From Methanolobus zinderi (GTDB lineage Archaea > Halobacteriota > Methanosarcinia > Methanosarcinales > Methanosarcinaceae): a stretch of DNA of 64,000 nucleotides. This document shows positions 36,733 through 45,791 of this stretch, piece after piece. The position numbers were made by a program, and so were the translations under genes. Within the stretch, counting starts at the first letter, position 1, and each line of letters begins with the position of its first letter. The notes beneath the pieces were generated by a model. The model ran no database searches. It saw only the letters and a program-made list of their open reading frames with translations, and was not told the DNA's origin. The stretch spans positions 2,471,332 to 2,535,331 of the forward strand of contig NZ_CP058215.1 of NCBI RefSeq assembly GCF_013388255.1, in the 5' to 3' direction.

Positions 36733-36873
36733 AGCAGGAAAATTATTCCATTCAAACGTAACTGCATTCACTTTCAGTCATATACAATAAATTCAGAAGT
36801 ACACAAACTATTTATACCAGATAATATAATAATTGTATTAATATTATTATTCAGTTCTGAAAGGGAGTCTTGT

Positions 36874-37029
36874 ATGAATAATAAAGATGAAGCTACGTTC
36901 AATGAATTCAAAGAAGTGTTCAACAGATATCTTGATCCTGAGGACCTTTCAGACCAGGAGTTCCTCCTCAGGAATAATATGATCCAGTTCATCAAGAACG
37001 CCTGTATTAAAAGTCTTCTTGTTTACTAA
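36874..37029 (+). CDS. Small 51-residue protein, unknown
   Basis: ATG at 36874 with an AGGGAG ribosome-binding site 6 nt upstream; stop TAA at 37027. Begins MNNKDEATFNEFKEVFNRYL and ends IKSLLVY; the middle is acidic and predicted helical. No family recognised. Support comes from the ribosome-binding site and a well-behaved composition. A set of GC-rich hairpins begins at the next nucleotide after the stop. Confidence 0.6.
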   Translation: MNNKDEATFNEFKEVFNRYLDPEDLSDQEFLLRNNMIQFIKNACIKSLLVY

Positions 37030-37113
37030 GTGATGGGAATCACAGTAAGCAACTAAGCCGGAGACGCCCGCCGGCACATCATGCAGGGGCCTTTAGCCAT
37101 TGCGACCCCATGT
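37030..37113 (+). ncRNA. Candidate structured RNA of three consecutive hairpins
   Basis: A GC-rich patch in AT-rich surroundings. Hairpin 1 is GTGAT-GGGA-ATCAC (37030-37043, GNRA tetraloop). Hairpin 2 is GCCGG with CCGGC (37057-37075). Hairpin 3 is ACAT plus GGGG paired to CCCC plus ATGT (37076-37113) with a 6-nt bulge. A T-run follows near 37130. It could be a 3' UTR element of the small ORF, a leader element of the next gene, or an independent RNA; strand is assumed. No known family matched with confidence. Confidence 0.35.
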
Positions 37114-37247
37114 TGAATTATGAGATTTACTTTTTTAATAAGTGACTGTCTCCCGGCAATGACCTTCAATTAACGCGGACAAAAGTCTTATTTGCATTGA
37201 CCTTCATCTTAAAATTGGGACAGTTATTTCTGATAACAGGTGTAAAC

Positions 37248-37658
37248 ATGAGTGAAGAGGAAGATGTTTTTGGTAAAGTGCAAAATTATTCCCTGAGATC
37301 TTACGATTTTCCCATATTGATGAAAAGGTTACGCCAGGACTCGAAAAGAGGCCTGATCGAACTTAAACCGGAAGATATAGAATGGTTTGAAGTATACGAG
37401 TTTGCATTGCAGCAACTTGATCTCAAGAAAGGAACTGCTTCTTCTGACACACATCCAGGGGACTGGAGAAATACTGCCAGTGATTTCAGCAAGGTGAAGA
37501 TGCTCGTTGATGAGATGGAAGAAAAAGGAGTAATCAAAGACGTAAACTGGAATGTAGGAAGTCTTGCAATTTTCACAATACCCGATGAATCACTTTACAG
37601 AAGACACATTTGCTGTCTTATCAGCACACATCTTGGCAGCTTATATGGGAACCAGTAG
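37248..37658 (+). CDS. Hypothetical soluble protein
   Basis: 136 residues from ATG 37248, preceded by AGGTG; the frame extends to a TTG at 37197 but lacks a site there. Acidic/basic mix with segments RLRQDSKRGLIELKPEDIEWFEVYEFAL and FSKVKMLVDEMEEKGVIKDVNWN, predicted alpha-helical, and a Cys pair near the end (HICCL). No family recognised. It lies upstream of the thermosome gene with its own promoter between. Confidence 0.6.
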   Translation: MSEEEDVFGKVQNYSLRSYDFPILMKRLRQDSKRGLIELKPEDIEWFEVYEFALQQLDLKKGTASSDTHPGDWRNTASDFSKVKMLVDEMEEKGVIKDVNWNVGSLAIFTIPDESLYRRHICCLISTHLGSLYGNQ

Positions 37659-37710
37659 TCTACGAGGGTTCCTGCCATCTTTTTTGAAAGCATATTGATC
37701 AGTGGTTATC

Positions 37711-37718
37711 TTTATATA
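37711..37718 (+). promoter_or_regulatory. Probable TATA box of the thermosome gene
   Basis: TTTATATA at 37711-37718, the best archaeal TATA match between 37658 and the start at 37829. The implied transcript start would leave a leader of roughly 85 nt. Confidence 0.4.
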
Positions 37719-37828
37719 GAACTGCTTGCATTTAGATTGTTCAGCATGAGTATCCAGGATACTCTATCGAGATAACGCTAACTTCTATATCGATACGCAA
37801 TGGTTTGTTATTATAAGGAGGTTATAAT

Positions 37829-39448
37829 TTGGCAGGACAACAGCCCACATACATGTTAGGAAACAGGAATAAAAGGCGGGAAAGGGATGCCCAGGGCATC
37901 AATATCCTTGCTGGAAAAGCAGTGGCAAAGGCAGTAAGGACCACCCTTGGCCCAAAGGGTATGGACAAAATGCTGGTAGATTCACTTGGTGACATTGTAA
38001 TTACTAACGATGGTGCAACCATCCTCAGGGAAATGGATATCGAGCACCCGGCAGCAAAGATGGTGGTGGAAGTTGCAAAGACCCAGGACGACGAGGTCGG
38101 AGATGGTACCACAACCGCAGCCGTAATTACAGGAGAACTTCTCGCCAAGGCTGAAGAACTCATTGACAAGGGTGTACACCCCACAATCATCGCATCAGGA
38201 TACAGGCATGCTGCAAAGAAGGCTGCTGAGATCCTCAAGACGATTACAATCGATGTTTCCAGGGATGACAGAGAGACACTCAGAAAGATTGCCATGACAT
38301 CCATTACAGGAAAAGGTGCCGGAGAGCAAAAGGAATTCCTGGCAGACATGGTTATCGACGCTGTACTTTCAGTTGCCGAAGAAACCGAAGAAGGAATCAC
38401 GGTTGACGTCGACGATATCACTATCGAGAAGAGAGAAGGCGGAAGCATCCTTGACACAGAACTTGTACCCGGACTCATTATCGACAAGGAACGCGTAAGA
38501 CCAAACATGCCAAAGAGGATCGAGAACGCAAAGATCATGCTGGCAAGTTTCGGAATCGAGTTCCACAAGATCGAGAAGGATGCAGAGATAAAGATCACCT
38601 CTCCTGATCAGATGCAGATGTTCGTTGACCAGGAAGAGAGAATGGTCAAGGAAATGGTAGACAAGATCGTGGCAAGCGGTGCAAATGTCGTATTCTGCCA
38701 GAAGGCAATCGATGACCTTGCACAGTATTATCTTGAAAAGGCCGGAATCTATGCCTGCAGAAGGATAAAGAAAAGCGACCTCCAGAAGCTTGCAAAGGCA
38801 ACCGGTGCAACCCTGTTCCAGGATGTCACTGATGTCAGGCCGGAAGATCTCGGAGAAGCTGCTGTTGTAGAGGAAAAGAGCATCAGCGGTGCAAAGATGA
38901 CATTCCTTACAGGATGCAAGGAAGAAAAGACAACATCACTTGTACTCCACGGCGGTACCACACATATCGTAGACAGTCTCAAGCGTGCACTAAACGATGC
39001 CCTCTGTGTGGTCGGCGTAGCACTTGAAGACGAGAAGATAGTAGCAGGTGGCGGATCTCCGGAGATAGAACTTGCTCTGAGACTCAGCGAGTACGCGTCA
39101 ACACTCAAGGGAAGAGAACAGCTTGCTGTGGCCAAGTTTGCAGAAGCACTTGAGATCATACCACAGACCCTTGCCGAGAATGCAGGTCTTGACCCGATCG
39201 ACAAGATCATCGAGATGCGTTCACAGCACGAGCAGGGCAATAAGAAGGCAGGTCTTGACGTTTACACCGGAAAGATCGTCGACATGTACGAGAACAACGT
39301 CCTTGAGCCACTCAGGATCAAGACACAGGCCCTCAATGCAGCAACCGAAGCAACCGTAATGATCCTCAGGATCGATGACGTGGTTGCGGCAAGTTCCAAA
39401 CAGGGCGCAATGCCACCTGGAATGCCACAGCCTGAAATGGAGATGTAA
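37829..39448 (+). CDS. thsA: Thermosome subunit (group II chaperonin)
   Basis: 539 residues, TTG start 8 nt after a strong AAGGAGG. Chaperonin signatures: [24 protein letters not shown], the ATPase loop [19 protein letters not shown], and a flexible Met/Pro-rich C terminus ([11 protein letters not shown]). It forms 16-meric double rings that fold cytosolic proteins. Monocistronic by its own TATA box and terminator. Subunit naming (alpha versus beta) cannot be fixed here. Confidence 0.97.
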   Translation: MAGQQPTYMLGNRNKRRERDAQGINILAGKAVAKAVRTTLGPKGMDKMLVDSLGDIVITNDGATILREMDIEHPAAKMVVEVAKTQDDEVGDGTTTAAVITGELLAKAEELIDKGVHPTIIASGYRHAAKKAAEILKTITIDVSRDDRETLRKIAMTSITGKGAGEQKEFLADMVIDAVLSVAEETEEGITVDVDDITIEKREGGSILDTELVPGLIIDKERVRPNMPKRIENAKIMLASFGIEFHKIEKDAEIKITSPDQMQMFVDQEERMVKEMVDKIVASGANVVFCQKAIDDLAQYYLEKAGIYACRRIKKSDLQKLAKATGATLFQDVTDVRPEDLGEAAVVEEKSISGAKMTFLTGCKEEKTTSLVLHGGTTHIVDSLKRALNDALCVVGVALEDEKIVAGGGSPEIELALRLSEYASTLKGREQLAVAKFAEALEIIPQTLAENAGLDPIDKIIEMRSQHEQGNKKAGLDVYTGKIVDMYENNVLEPLRIKTQALNAATEATVMILRIDDVVAASSKQGAMPPGMPQPEMEM

Positions 39449-39471
39449 ATCTCCCGATTTTTCATTTTCAT

Positions 39472-39510
39472 GTGCCGGCAAGCCCGGCACTTTAACTGTT
39501 TTTGTGTTTT
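39472..39510 (+). terminator. Terminator of the thermosome gene
   Basis: Perfect 7-bp stem GTGCCGG/CCGGCAC (39472-39478 with 39484-39490), followed by T-rich sequence to 39510. Confidence 0.7.
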
Positions 39511-39601
39511 CTCCCGCATTGTAAACCGGACTTTTTTATTTTCACAAATAGATCCTGAGATGAGAGGCATCCTTTTTCAGGAGGAGCAAGCCTTTTATAT
39601 T

Positions 39602-39633
39602 TTGTAAACTAGTTACAAAATAAAGGTTAACAA
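39602..39633. promoter_or_regulatory. BirA-type biotin operator before bioY
   Basis: TTGTAAACT-N14-GGTTAACAA, matching the known BirA signal (TTGTAAACC and GGTTTACAA half-sites about 14-16 nt apart). It lies just downstream of a TATA-like TTTTATAT (39593-39600), so it covers the expected transcript start and would repress. An overlapping perfect dyad (39599-39621) and another dyad AGTGTT-N5-AACACT (39651-39667) are also present. Confidence 0.65.
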
Positions 39634-39732
39634 TCCTTCTGCTTACATATAGTGTTTAATTAACACTTCTTACACAAACCAGACGTGTCATTGTAAGCAA
39701 GATAGGATTTTAAGCAAGAGAGGAAAAAAACA

Positions 39733-40278
39733 GTGGATCAGAATAATTACCAATACAGTGGAAGTGACATTAAAAAAATGGCACTTGCATCGCTTTTTGC
39801 CGCTCTTATAGCTGTGGGTGCCTATCTGAAGATACCAATTCCCTTCAGCCCCGTCCCAATTACACTACAGGTGTTTTTCGTATTCCTGGCCGGTGCCATG
39901 CTTGGTGCACGATGGGGCACATTAAGTGTAATCGTATACCTGCTTCTTGGAATCATCGGCCTGCCGGTATACTCAGGAGGTACCTCAGGACTCGGGATGC
40001 TTCTCGGACCCACCGGAGGATACCTTGTCAGCTTTGCAATAGCTGCTTTTCTCATCGGAACACTCGCAGATAAGAAAGGGACCGAAAACATGCTATTGAA
40101 CGCGTCCTTTATGCTTGCAGGACTTTTCATAATATATTTACTGGGAACTTCGTATCTGGCTTTTGCTGCGAATATTACATTTGAGAATGCACTTAAACTG
40201 GGTGTACTCCCGTTCCTGCCTGCTGACCTCCTAAAGCTTGCTCTTGCATCGTTTATCGTTTCAAAATATTCCCTATGA
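39733..40278 (+). CDS. bioY: Biotin transporter S component BioY
   Basis: 181 residues, six predicted helices, GTG start. BioY pattern: PIPFSPVPITLQVFFVFLAGAMLG, LLGIIGLPVYSGGTSGLGMLLGPTGGYL. It is the substrate-binding subunit of an ECF transporter. The energising module follows immediately (ecfA, ecfA, ecfT), giving a complete biotin importer, with a BirA-type operator 100 bp upstream. Confidence 0.96.
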   Translation: MDQNNYQYSGSDIKKMALASLFAALIAVGAYLKIPIPFSPVPITLQVFFVFLAGAMLGARWGTLSVIVYLLLGIIGLPVYSGGTSGLGMLLGPTGGYLVSFAIAAFLIGTLADKKGTENMLLNASFMLAGLFIIYLLGTSYLAFAANITFENALKLGVLPFLPADLLKLALASFIVSKYSL

Positions 40279-40284
40279 AAAGAC

Positions 40285-41097
40285 ATGATCGAGATCAACG
40301 ACTTAAGCCACAGATACCCGGACGGAAAAATTGCTCTTGATTCGGTGAGTCTGGACATCAAAAAAGGTGAGTTCGTTGTCATTGCCGGCAGGAACGGCAG
40401 TGGGAAATCCACCCTTGTGCAGCATATGAATGCCCTGCTTCTTCCAATATCCGGTTCGGTCAAAGTTAAAGACCTCTGTACTTCAAAAAAAGAAAATATC
40501 CCGCAGATACGCAGGAAGGTAGGAATGGTCTTCCAGAATCCCGATTCCCAGTTCGCCGGAATGACAGTTGAGGAAGACATAGCCTTCGGACTTGAGAATA
40601 CAGGAGTTGAAACACAGAGAATAAGGATGCTTGTTGACAGTGTTTTGGATTCCATGGGACTTTCGGGATACAAAAAATATACACCTCGCATCCTGAGCGG
40701 AGGGCAGAAACAAAAGGTTGCGATCGCAGGGGTACTCGTCATGGAGCCGGAATGTGTCGTCTTCGATGAAATAACATCCATGCTTGATCCTGCTTCAAGA
40801 GAAGAGATCCTTGCAACAATAAAAAACATTAACGAAAATGGAACTACCGTCGTGCACATCACACACAGGCTGGAAGAAGCCGTTGATGCCGACCGTTTGA
40901 TAGTAATGGATTCAGGAAAGATCGTTCTTGAAGGAGTGCCGAATAAAGTTTTAGCAAATCGAGAGCTTCTACAAGAACACGGCCTCAGACTGCCTCCGCT
41001 GTTTGAATTATCAAGGAAGCTTTCAGATGAAGGAATTATCCGGAAAGGAGTGCTGTCAAAGGAAGAGCTTGTGGAGGAACTATGTCGATCGATGTAA
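40285..41097 (+). CDS. ecfA1: ECF transporter ATPase 1
   Basis: 270 residues. Walker A GRNGSGKSTL, Q-loop VFQNPDSQFAG, signature LSGGQKQKVAIAG, Walker B CVVFDEITSMLDP, and switch HITHRLEEA. The Q-loop form and the EcfA-specific VFQNPDSQ are typical. Forms the ATPase pair with the next gene, which it overlaps by 16 bp. Confidence 0.95.
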   Translation: MIEINDLSHRYPDGKIALDSVSLDIKKGEFVVIAGRNGSGKSTLVQHMNALLLPISGSVKVKDLCTSKKENIPQIRRKVGMVFQNPDSQFAGMTVEEDIAFGLENTGVETQRIRMLVDSVLDSMGLSGYKKYTPRILSGGQKQKVAIAGVLVMEPECVVFDEITSMLDPASREEILATIKNINENGTTVVHITHRLEEAVDADRLIVMDSGKIVLEGVPNKVLANRELLQEHGLRLPPLFELSRKLSDEGIIRKGVLSKEELVEELCRSM

Positions 41098-41912
41098 AAA
41101 ACGTCAGCTTCTCCTATGATCCCGGCACCAGCCTTGAGAGACTTGCTCTGCAAAATGTGAACCTCTCCATTGACAGGGGAGAATTCATACTGATCGGAGG
41201 CGAGATCGGCTCAGGAAAATCTACCCTTATACGACACTTCAATGGTCTGCTCAGGCCTTCTTCAGGCAGTGTAAGCGTGGACGGCGTGGAGGCTCACGTA
41301 AAATCAATCAGGAAAAAAGTTGGAATCCTTTTCCAGTTCCCGCAGAACCAGCTCTTTGCCAGATCAGTATACGAAGACGTAGCCTTCGGACCTGCCAACT
41401 TCGGGGAAAAAGGCGATGAACTCAGGAAAAGGGTCACAAAAGCCCTGAAAATGGTAGGTGTCAGAGAAGAACTGTATGAGCATTCACCTTTTACACTGAG
41501 CGGAGGAGAAATGAGACTGGTTGCCATTGCAGGTGTACTGGCCATCAGACCCGACTACCTTGTACTGGACGAACCGCTTTCGGGACTTGACCCCGAGCAC
41601 AGAGAATCCCTTCTAGAAATACTCAAAAGTCTTCACATGCAGGGTATCTCCGTTATTGTCGTATCACACTTGATAGCAGACCTGCTGCCCCTTGCGGATA
41701 AAATTATCCTGATGAAAAAGGGAAAAATATCCTTTGAAGGAAGTCCTGAAGAGTATGTAAAATCCACCTCAACTCCCCTTCCCGAAATAACATCCCTGAT
41801 GAAGGAACTGAAGCAAAAAGGCTTTGATGTAAGAGATGATATCTTCGATGTGGAGGAAGCCCTTAACGAGATAATCCGTGTAAAAAAAGAAAGATCGGGG
41901 AGTATGCAGTGA
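41082..41912 (+). CDS. ecfA2: ECF transporter ATPase 2
   Basis: 276 residues. Walker A GEIGSGKSTL, LFQFPQNQLFA (Q-loop), signature LSGGEMRLVAIAG, Walker B LVLDEPLSGLDP. Second half of the EcfA heterodimer. The start overlaps ecfA1 and the stop overlaps the GTG of ecfT (GTGA). Confidence 0.95.
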   Translation: MSIDVKNVSFSYDPGTSLERLALQNVNLSIDRGEFILIGGEIGSGKSTLIRHFNGLLRPSSGSVSVDGVEAHVKSIRKKVGILFQFPQNQLFARSVYEDVAFGPANFGEKGDELRKRVTKALKMVGVREELYEHSPFTLSGGEMRLVAIAGVLAIRPDYLVLDEPLSGLDPEHRESLLEILKSLHMQGISVIVVSHLIADLLPLADKIILMKKGKISFEGSPEEYVKSTSTPLPEITSLMKELKQKGFDVRDDIFDVEEALNEIIRVKKERSGSMQ

Positions 41913-42685
41913 GCAATCTGTTTTTTGGTTATATTCCCGGCACATCCCCTATCCACAGTCTTGACCCCAGGACAAAGATAATCTCTGTAATGGTAGCCAG
42001 TATAATTATCTTCAACTCAGGATCATTCAGAGAAATGGCTTTGATCGGAGCTGTCTTTCTGGTTTTGTTCTCTATGTCCCGTATTTCCTACAGGGCACCC
42101 CTGTCTGCAGTCAGACCCATGATGATATTTCTGATTATTATTTTCCTTATGCAACTGTTCCTTACGGGAGAGACAATACTTTTCTCCCTGGCAGGATTTA
42201 ATGCCACACTGGAAGGTCTGCAAGCAGGACTGCTACTGACCTGGAGATTCGTGTACCTGCTTTTATTTGCTTCGATCCTCACTGCAACCACAGCACCTTC
42301 AATGCTGACCGTCGCTATAGAGCGCATGCTGCGTCATTTACCTCTGGAAAGGGCAGGCATATCATCTTTTGATCTTGCAACCATGATGTCCCTGTCGATA
42401 CATTTTTTCCCTCTTTTGTACGAGCATTTCGGACATCTCAGGGACGCACAGATGTCCCGTGGCCTGGATCTTAAAAAAAATCCTCTCAGGACAATTTATT
42501 CCCTTTCAGTCCCCATGATGAAGATAGCATTCAGGTCAGCAGGAGAGGTATCCCTTGCAATGGAAAGCCGCTGTTACCAGGGAGTTAACAGGACCTCCCT
42601 TTTTGAGCCACGGATGCAAAGAATGGATTTTGCAGCCCTGCTGGGCTTTGCATTAATTATGGGTAGTATCGTCCTTCTTGCCTGA
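41909..42685 (+). CDS. ecfT: ECF transporter T component
   Basis: 258 residues, GTG start overlapping ecfA2. Starts FFGYIPGTSPIHSLDPRTKI, with the hydrophobic transmembrane core and the coupling helix motifs AQMSRGLDL and AMESRCYQGV (the ARG/SRG-type signatures that contact EcfA). It couples ATP hydrolysis to BioY. Confidence 0.94.
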   Translation: MSNLFFGYIPGTSPIHSLDPRTKIISVMVASIIIFNSGSFREMALIGAVFLVLFSMSRISYRAPLSAVRPMMIFLIIIFLMQLFLTGETILFSLAGFNATLEGLQAGLLLTWRFVYLLLFASILTATTAPSMLTVAIERMLRHLPLERAGISSFDLATMMSLSIHFFPLLYEHFGHLRDAQMSRGLDLKKNPLRTIYSLSVPMMKIAFRSAGEVSLAMESRCYQGVNRTSLFEPRMQRMDFAALLGFALIMGSIVLLA

Positions 42686-42735
42686 AATTGTCTACGTGTA
42701 AGTTTCACATAAGGTCCGGATCTGAAAAAGAATAA

Positions 42736-42759
42736 ATATATGAACATATGTTCATATAT
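42736..42759. promoter_or_regulatory. ArsR/SmtB operator, 24-bp perfect palindrome
   Basis: Palindrome centred at 42747/42748 with core TGAACATATGTTCA; it ends 2 nt before the ATG of the ArsR-family gene. It closely matches SmtB/CadC-type operators (TGAACA...TGTTCA). The transcript must be nearly leaderless and would be blocked by bound repressor. Confidence 0.75.
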
Positions 42760-42761
42760 AC

Positions 42762-43115
42762 ATGGAAGAAAGCAGAGAACACACATGCGTCGATGAAAAA
42801 ACCATATTCTCAAAGAAGGCAGGTATTCCTTCAGAAGAGGAATTATGCAGGATATGTGATATTCTCAGTGCCCTCCATTCTGAAACACGCCTGAAGATAC
42901 TGTTTCTTCTCTCAGAGGGTGGACTCTGCGTAAAGGAGCTTGAGATGGCACTTGATATTTCCCAGTCTGCCATATCACACAGTCTGCGAACACTTCGGCA
43001 ACTGAACCTGGTAAAGTCCAGAAAAGAAGGAAGGTTTGCAGTCTATCATCTCTCAGACGAACACGTAGGTACCTTCCTTGACATGTGCAGACAGCACGTA
43101 GGAGAGTGCAAATAA
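42762..43115 (+). CDS. ArsR/SmtB-family metalloregulator
   Basis: 117 residues. HTH: LSALHSETRLKILFLLSEGGLCVKELEMALDISQSAISHSLRTLRQLNLV. Candidate metal ligands: Cys near residue 9 (HTCVDE), CRIC before the HTH, LCVKEL in the alpha-3-like position, and the C-terminal CRQHVGEC. It probably represses its own operon through the adjacent palindrome and is released by a thiophilic metal. The stop overlaps the permease ATG (TAATG). Confidence 0.9.
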   Translation: MEESREHTCVDEKTIFSKKAGIPSEEELCRICDILSALHSETRLKILFLLSEGGLCVKELEMALDISQSAISHSLRTLRQLNLVKSRKEGRFAVYHLSDEHVGTFLDMCRQHVGECK

Positions 43116-44230
43116 TGCCACTAGTCGATACGATCCTGTCCGCACTGTGGGGAATTACCCTGGAATCATGGAGTCTCTTTCTGGAGATGGCTCCGTATCT
43201 GTTCCTTGGTTTCACTGTCGCAGGGCTGCTCCACATCTTCGTACCGGAAGAGAAGATCATCAAGTATCTTGGAGAATCCGCAGGAAAGATCAGATCATCA
43301 CTTAATGCTTCGCTTATGGGAATACCAATCCCTTTGTGTTCATGCGGAGTGGTTCCCACAGCCCTGTCTCTTCAGAAAAGAGGAGCAACAAAAGGTGCAA
43401 CCCTCTCATTCCTTATCTCCACACCGGAAACAGGAGTGGATTCCATATCGATAACCTATGCCCTGCTTGATCCGATCATGACAGTGTTCCGGCCGCTTGC
43501 AACACTGATTACAGCTCTCTCTGCAGGGATTGCGGAGAATTTTCTTGGAAAAGAGAAAAGAACGGTTGCCTTGAATAAGACTGCTGAAAACAAAATACCC
43601 TTGAACAATAACCTGCTAATGACCCAGCCGACAGCTGCATGCGAAGACAGTTCATGTTCCTGCCATGTACCGTCAGATAATACAGAACTATCCGGATCGC
43701 AGCGTCTCAAAGAAGGCATGAAGTATGCTTATGTGGAACTACTCGGAGATATCTCAAAATGGCTGGTATTCGGTATTGTCATTGCAGGAATCATCTCATA
43801 TGCAGTACCATATGAAGTCGTGCACACCTATCTTGGAGGAGGAATCCTCTCTATGCTTGTGATGTTGCTCGTGGGCATTCCACTCTATATTTGTGCCACG
43901 GCTTCAACCCCGCTGGCTGCCGCATTTATAGCCAAGGGTATGAGTCCGGGGACAGCATTCGTATTCCTGCTTGCAGGTCCTGCAACCAATGCAGCAACAA
44001 TAACCATGGTTACAAAATTCCTGGGAAAAAGAAGTGCGGTGCTCTATCTGACAACCATAGCTGTATGTTCACTAATATTCGGTCTGGTGCTTGATATGAT
44101 ATATTTCAGGCTTGGTGTGGAAGCAATATCCATAGTAGGCAGTGCAAGTGAAATATTACCGGCTCAGGTAAAGATTGTATTTGCGTTGATCCTGATACCA
44201 CTGATGATATACGGGATATACAAACATTAA
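43115..44230 (+). CDS. DUF318-type permease, probable metal/metalloid efflux (SO_0444-like)
   Basis: 371 residues from ATG 43115, with AGGAGAG upstream. Two four-helix repeats, each with the family signature: GIPIPLCSCGVVPTALSLQKRGATKGATLSF and LYICATASTPLAAAFIAKGMSPGTAF. The central cytoplasmic loop holds a Cys/His cluster (CEDSSCSCH). Co-transcribed with the ArsR-type repressor, which favours toxic-metal or metalloid export. The exact ion is not determinable. Confidence 0.85.
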   Translation: MPLVDTILSALWGITLESWSLFLEMAPYLFLGFTVAGLLHIFVPEEKIIKYLGESAGKIRSSLNASLMGIPIPLCSCGVVPTALSLQKRGATKGATLSFLISTPETGVDSISITYALLDPIMTVFRPLATLITALSAGIAENFLGKEKRTVALNKTAENKIPLNNNLLMTQPTAACEDSSCSCHVPSDNTELSGSQRLKEGMKYAYVELLGDISKWLVFGIVIAGIISYAVPYEVVHTYLGGGILSMLVMLLVGIPLYICATASTPLAAAFIAKGMSPGTAFVFLLAGPATNAATITMVTKFLGKRSAVLYLTTIAVCSLIFGLVLDMIYFRLGVEAISIVGSASEILPAQVKIVFALILIPLMIYGIYKH

Positions 44231-44248
44231 CTCAAAGAAGCTGCCAGG

Positions 44249-44467
44249 TCAGGACTGGTCCTTATGCAGTTCCCTTGATAGCTTCTCTGCTGTTTTTTCC
44301 TTGAATTCGTCAACTTCGAAATCCACATCCTCATCACGGGCAAAAGATGCCTCACCATCATCTATTTCTTCATCCCCGCACTCCGGTGGGATCACCACGA
44401 TCTTTCCGATGTTGCCGTTCTTATTGATACGGTCTTTTCCCCACGTGAAATCATTTTTTTCTGTCAT
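44249..44467 (-). CDS. Small acidic hypothetical protein
   Basis: 72 residues, GGTG upstream of the ATG. Middle segment IVVIPPECGDEEIDDGEASFARDEDVDFEVDEF is strongly acidic, followed by a Lys/Glu helix. No family recognised. It lies 3' to the permease, on the other strand. Confidence 0.55.
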   Translation of the reverse strand: MTEKNDFTWGKDRINKNGNIGKIVVIPPECGDEEIDDGEASFARDEDVDFEVDEFKEKTAEKLSRELHKDQS

Positions 44468-44578
44468 TTCAACACCACAACCATAGAATGGGCTAAAGAG
44501 CCCACAGATTTATATATGTCTTCTTTAACTATATACCTTTTTTTACATATCCATAGAATAATATTTATTAACCGGGAC

Positions 44579-45127
44579 TTATTCTTCCTTTTGTTTACTC
44601 TTTCCAACAAGTACTTCAGTGGATTTAATAATTGCAAAGACATCGTCACCCGGCTTTATGTCAAGCCTTTCAACAGCCTCCGAGGTTATAATGGATGTAA
44701 GGGCGGAAGGTTCGATCTCAATACTGATCTTTGATACCAGACCTTCTTTTTCCACGCTGACAACCTTTCCAGGAATCTTATTGCGGGCTGAAAGTTTCAA
44801 TCCGATATTCTCCCATGAACCTTCGTCTTTCATAGTACCCTCGACAAAGTCCCTGTTGAGTTCATACTCACGAATGAGCTGCCTGCCTGCTTCAGTTAGA
44901 AAAGTTCCCTGATCCTTTCCTCCCCTGACAGTCCTTACAACATCACTGCCAAGTCTTTCATTCATGTTGTTTAGCACATTCCATGCGTGTTTGTAGGAGA
45001 TATCAAGTTTCTTACAGGCTTTCCTTAAAGACCTCTCCTCATCAATGGCTTTGAGCAGGGCAACCTTACCGGCACCGATCACCGGTTTTCCATCCTCTGC
45101 CAGCCATACTTTTGTTTTGGTTTCCAC
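44579..45127 (-). CDS. modE: ModE-type molybdate-responsive regulator
   Basis: 182 residues. N-terminal ModE winged helix (GKVALLKAIDEERSLRKACKKLDISYKHAWNVLNNMN...RTVRGGKDQGTFLTEAGR), then a TOBE/Mop domain (LSARNKIPGKVVSVEKEGLVSKISIEI...EAVERLDIKPGDDVFAIIKSTEVLVGK) that binds molybdate or tungstate. It may control Mo uptake and the Mo-cofactor genes also in this window, though no ModE box was recognised. It follows the XRE gene by 19 bp. Confidence 0.92.
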   Translation of the reverse strand: METKTKVWLAEDGKPVIGAGKVALLKAIDEERSLRKACKKLDISYKHAWNVLNNMNERLGSDVVRTVRGGKDQGTFLTEAGRQLIREYELNRDFVEGTMKDEGSWENIGLKLSARNKIPGKVVSVEKEGLVSKISIEIEPSALTSIITSEAVERLDIKPGDDVFAIIKSTEVLVGKSKQKEE

Positions 45128-45146
45128 ATTTTCACCTGATAGTAGA

Positions 45147-45353
45147 TTATTTCAGATCATCCTCTTCAAAGATGAATAATTCGTCAATGCTCGTCTGCAG
45201 ACACAGTGCAACCTTGTAGGCAAGTTTTAGTGAGGGGTTATATTTCCCTTTTTCCAGAAAACCTATGGTTTCCCTCCTGACACCTACCCTGTTGGCCAGG
45301 TCCTCCTGGGTCATATCATACCTGGCCCTGAGCTCCTTTATCCGGGTCTTCAT
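45147..45353 (-). CDS. XRE-family HTH regulator
   Basis: 68 residues from ATG 45353 (GGTGA upstream). A compact [50 protein letters not shown], with an acidic tail. It overlaps none of its neighbours but is spaced closely between the DUF2178 and modE genes. Small XRE plus membrane protein pairs of this kind are widespread; the signal is unknown. Confidence 0.88.
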   Translation of the reverse strand: MKTRIKELRARYDMTQEDLANRVGVRRETIGFLEKGKYNPSLKLAYKVALCLQTSIDELFIFEEDDLK

Positions 45354-45375
45354 ATTTTTCACCAGGATTATCGGG

Positions 45376-45771
45376 CTACTCCACATCACCCTTTCTTAAA
45401 AGGTACCACTGAAACCCCTTTGCAGTTGCGATCATCACGATGAACATTATACCTATCACCTGAGGAACCGTGAACTTTAGCAAAGACAGGTTGTCTATCC
45501 AGAACAACAGGTTAAGCACAATAAAACTGACAAACCACGAATATGATAATCCATATGAACCGATCCTGACAGTCCTCTCATCCTTCACCAGCCCTTTGCG
45601 GTGTCTTCTTGCCCTGAGGAACGTAACAAAAAGAAGAACAGACCCGATATTGATCAGAGTAATGGCTCCCTTCATATACTCCTCGGCAAAAACAACCAGA
45701 GCCACACCTGTAAGAATGAACACAATGCCGAGCGAATAACCTGCACGTACATATTTTTCAAGTTTTTCCAT
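45376..45771 (-). CDS. DUF2178-like four-helix membrane protein
   Basis: 131 residues, four predicted transmembrane helices ([67 protein letters not shown]). The charged loop [22 protein letters not shown], with DERT, is typical of DUF2178-type proteins paired with an XRE regulator. Function unknown. First gene of the operon with XRE and modE. Confidence 0.8.
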   Translation of the reverse strand: MEKLEKYVRAGYSLGIVFILTGVALVVFAEEYMKGAITLINIGSVLLFVTFLRARRHRKGLVKDERTVRIGSYGLSYSWFVSFIVLNLLFWIDNLSLLKFTVPQVIGIMFIVMIATAKGFQWYLLRKGDVE

Positions 45772-45791
45772 AAAATATCACCTGAAATAAT

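Noticed and set aside
37050-37110. Cobalamin riboswitch (B12-box-like AAGCCGGAGAC, and GGGAATC nearby)
   Set aside because: The elements are far too close together and the core helices are missing; the following gene has no link to cobalamin.
37822-38598. 258-codon open frame antisense to the thermosome
   Set aside because: Shadow of a highly conserved chaperonin gene, Ser/Ile-rich and without motifs.
39822-41153. 443-codon open frame on the minus strand
   Set aside because: Antisense to bioY, ecfA1 and the start of ecfA2, which have clear motifs; the antisense protein is Ser-rich with no family features.
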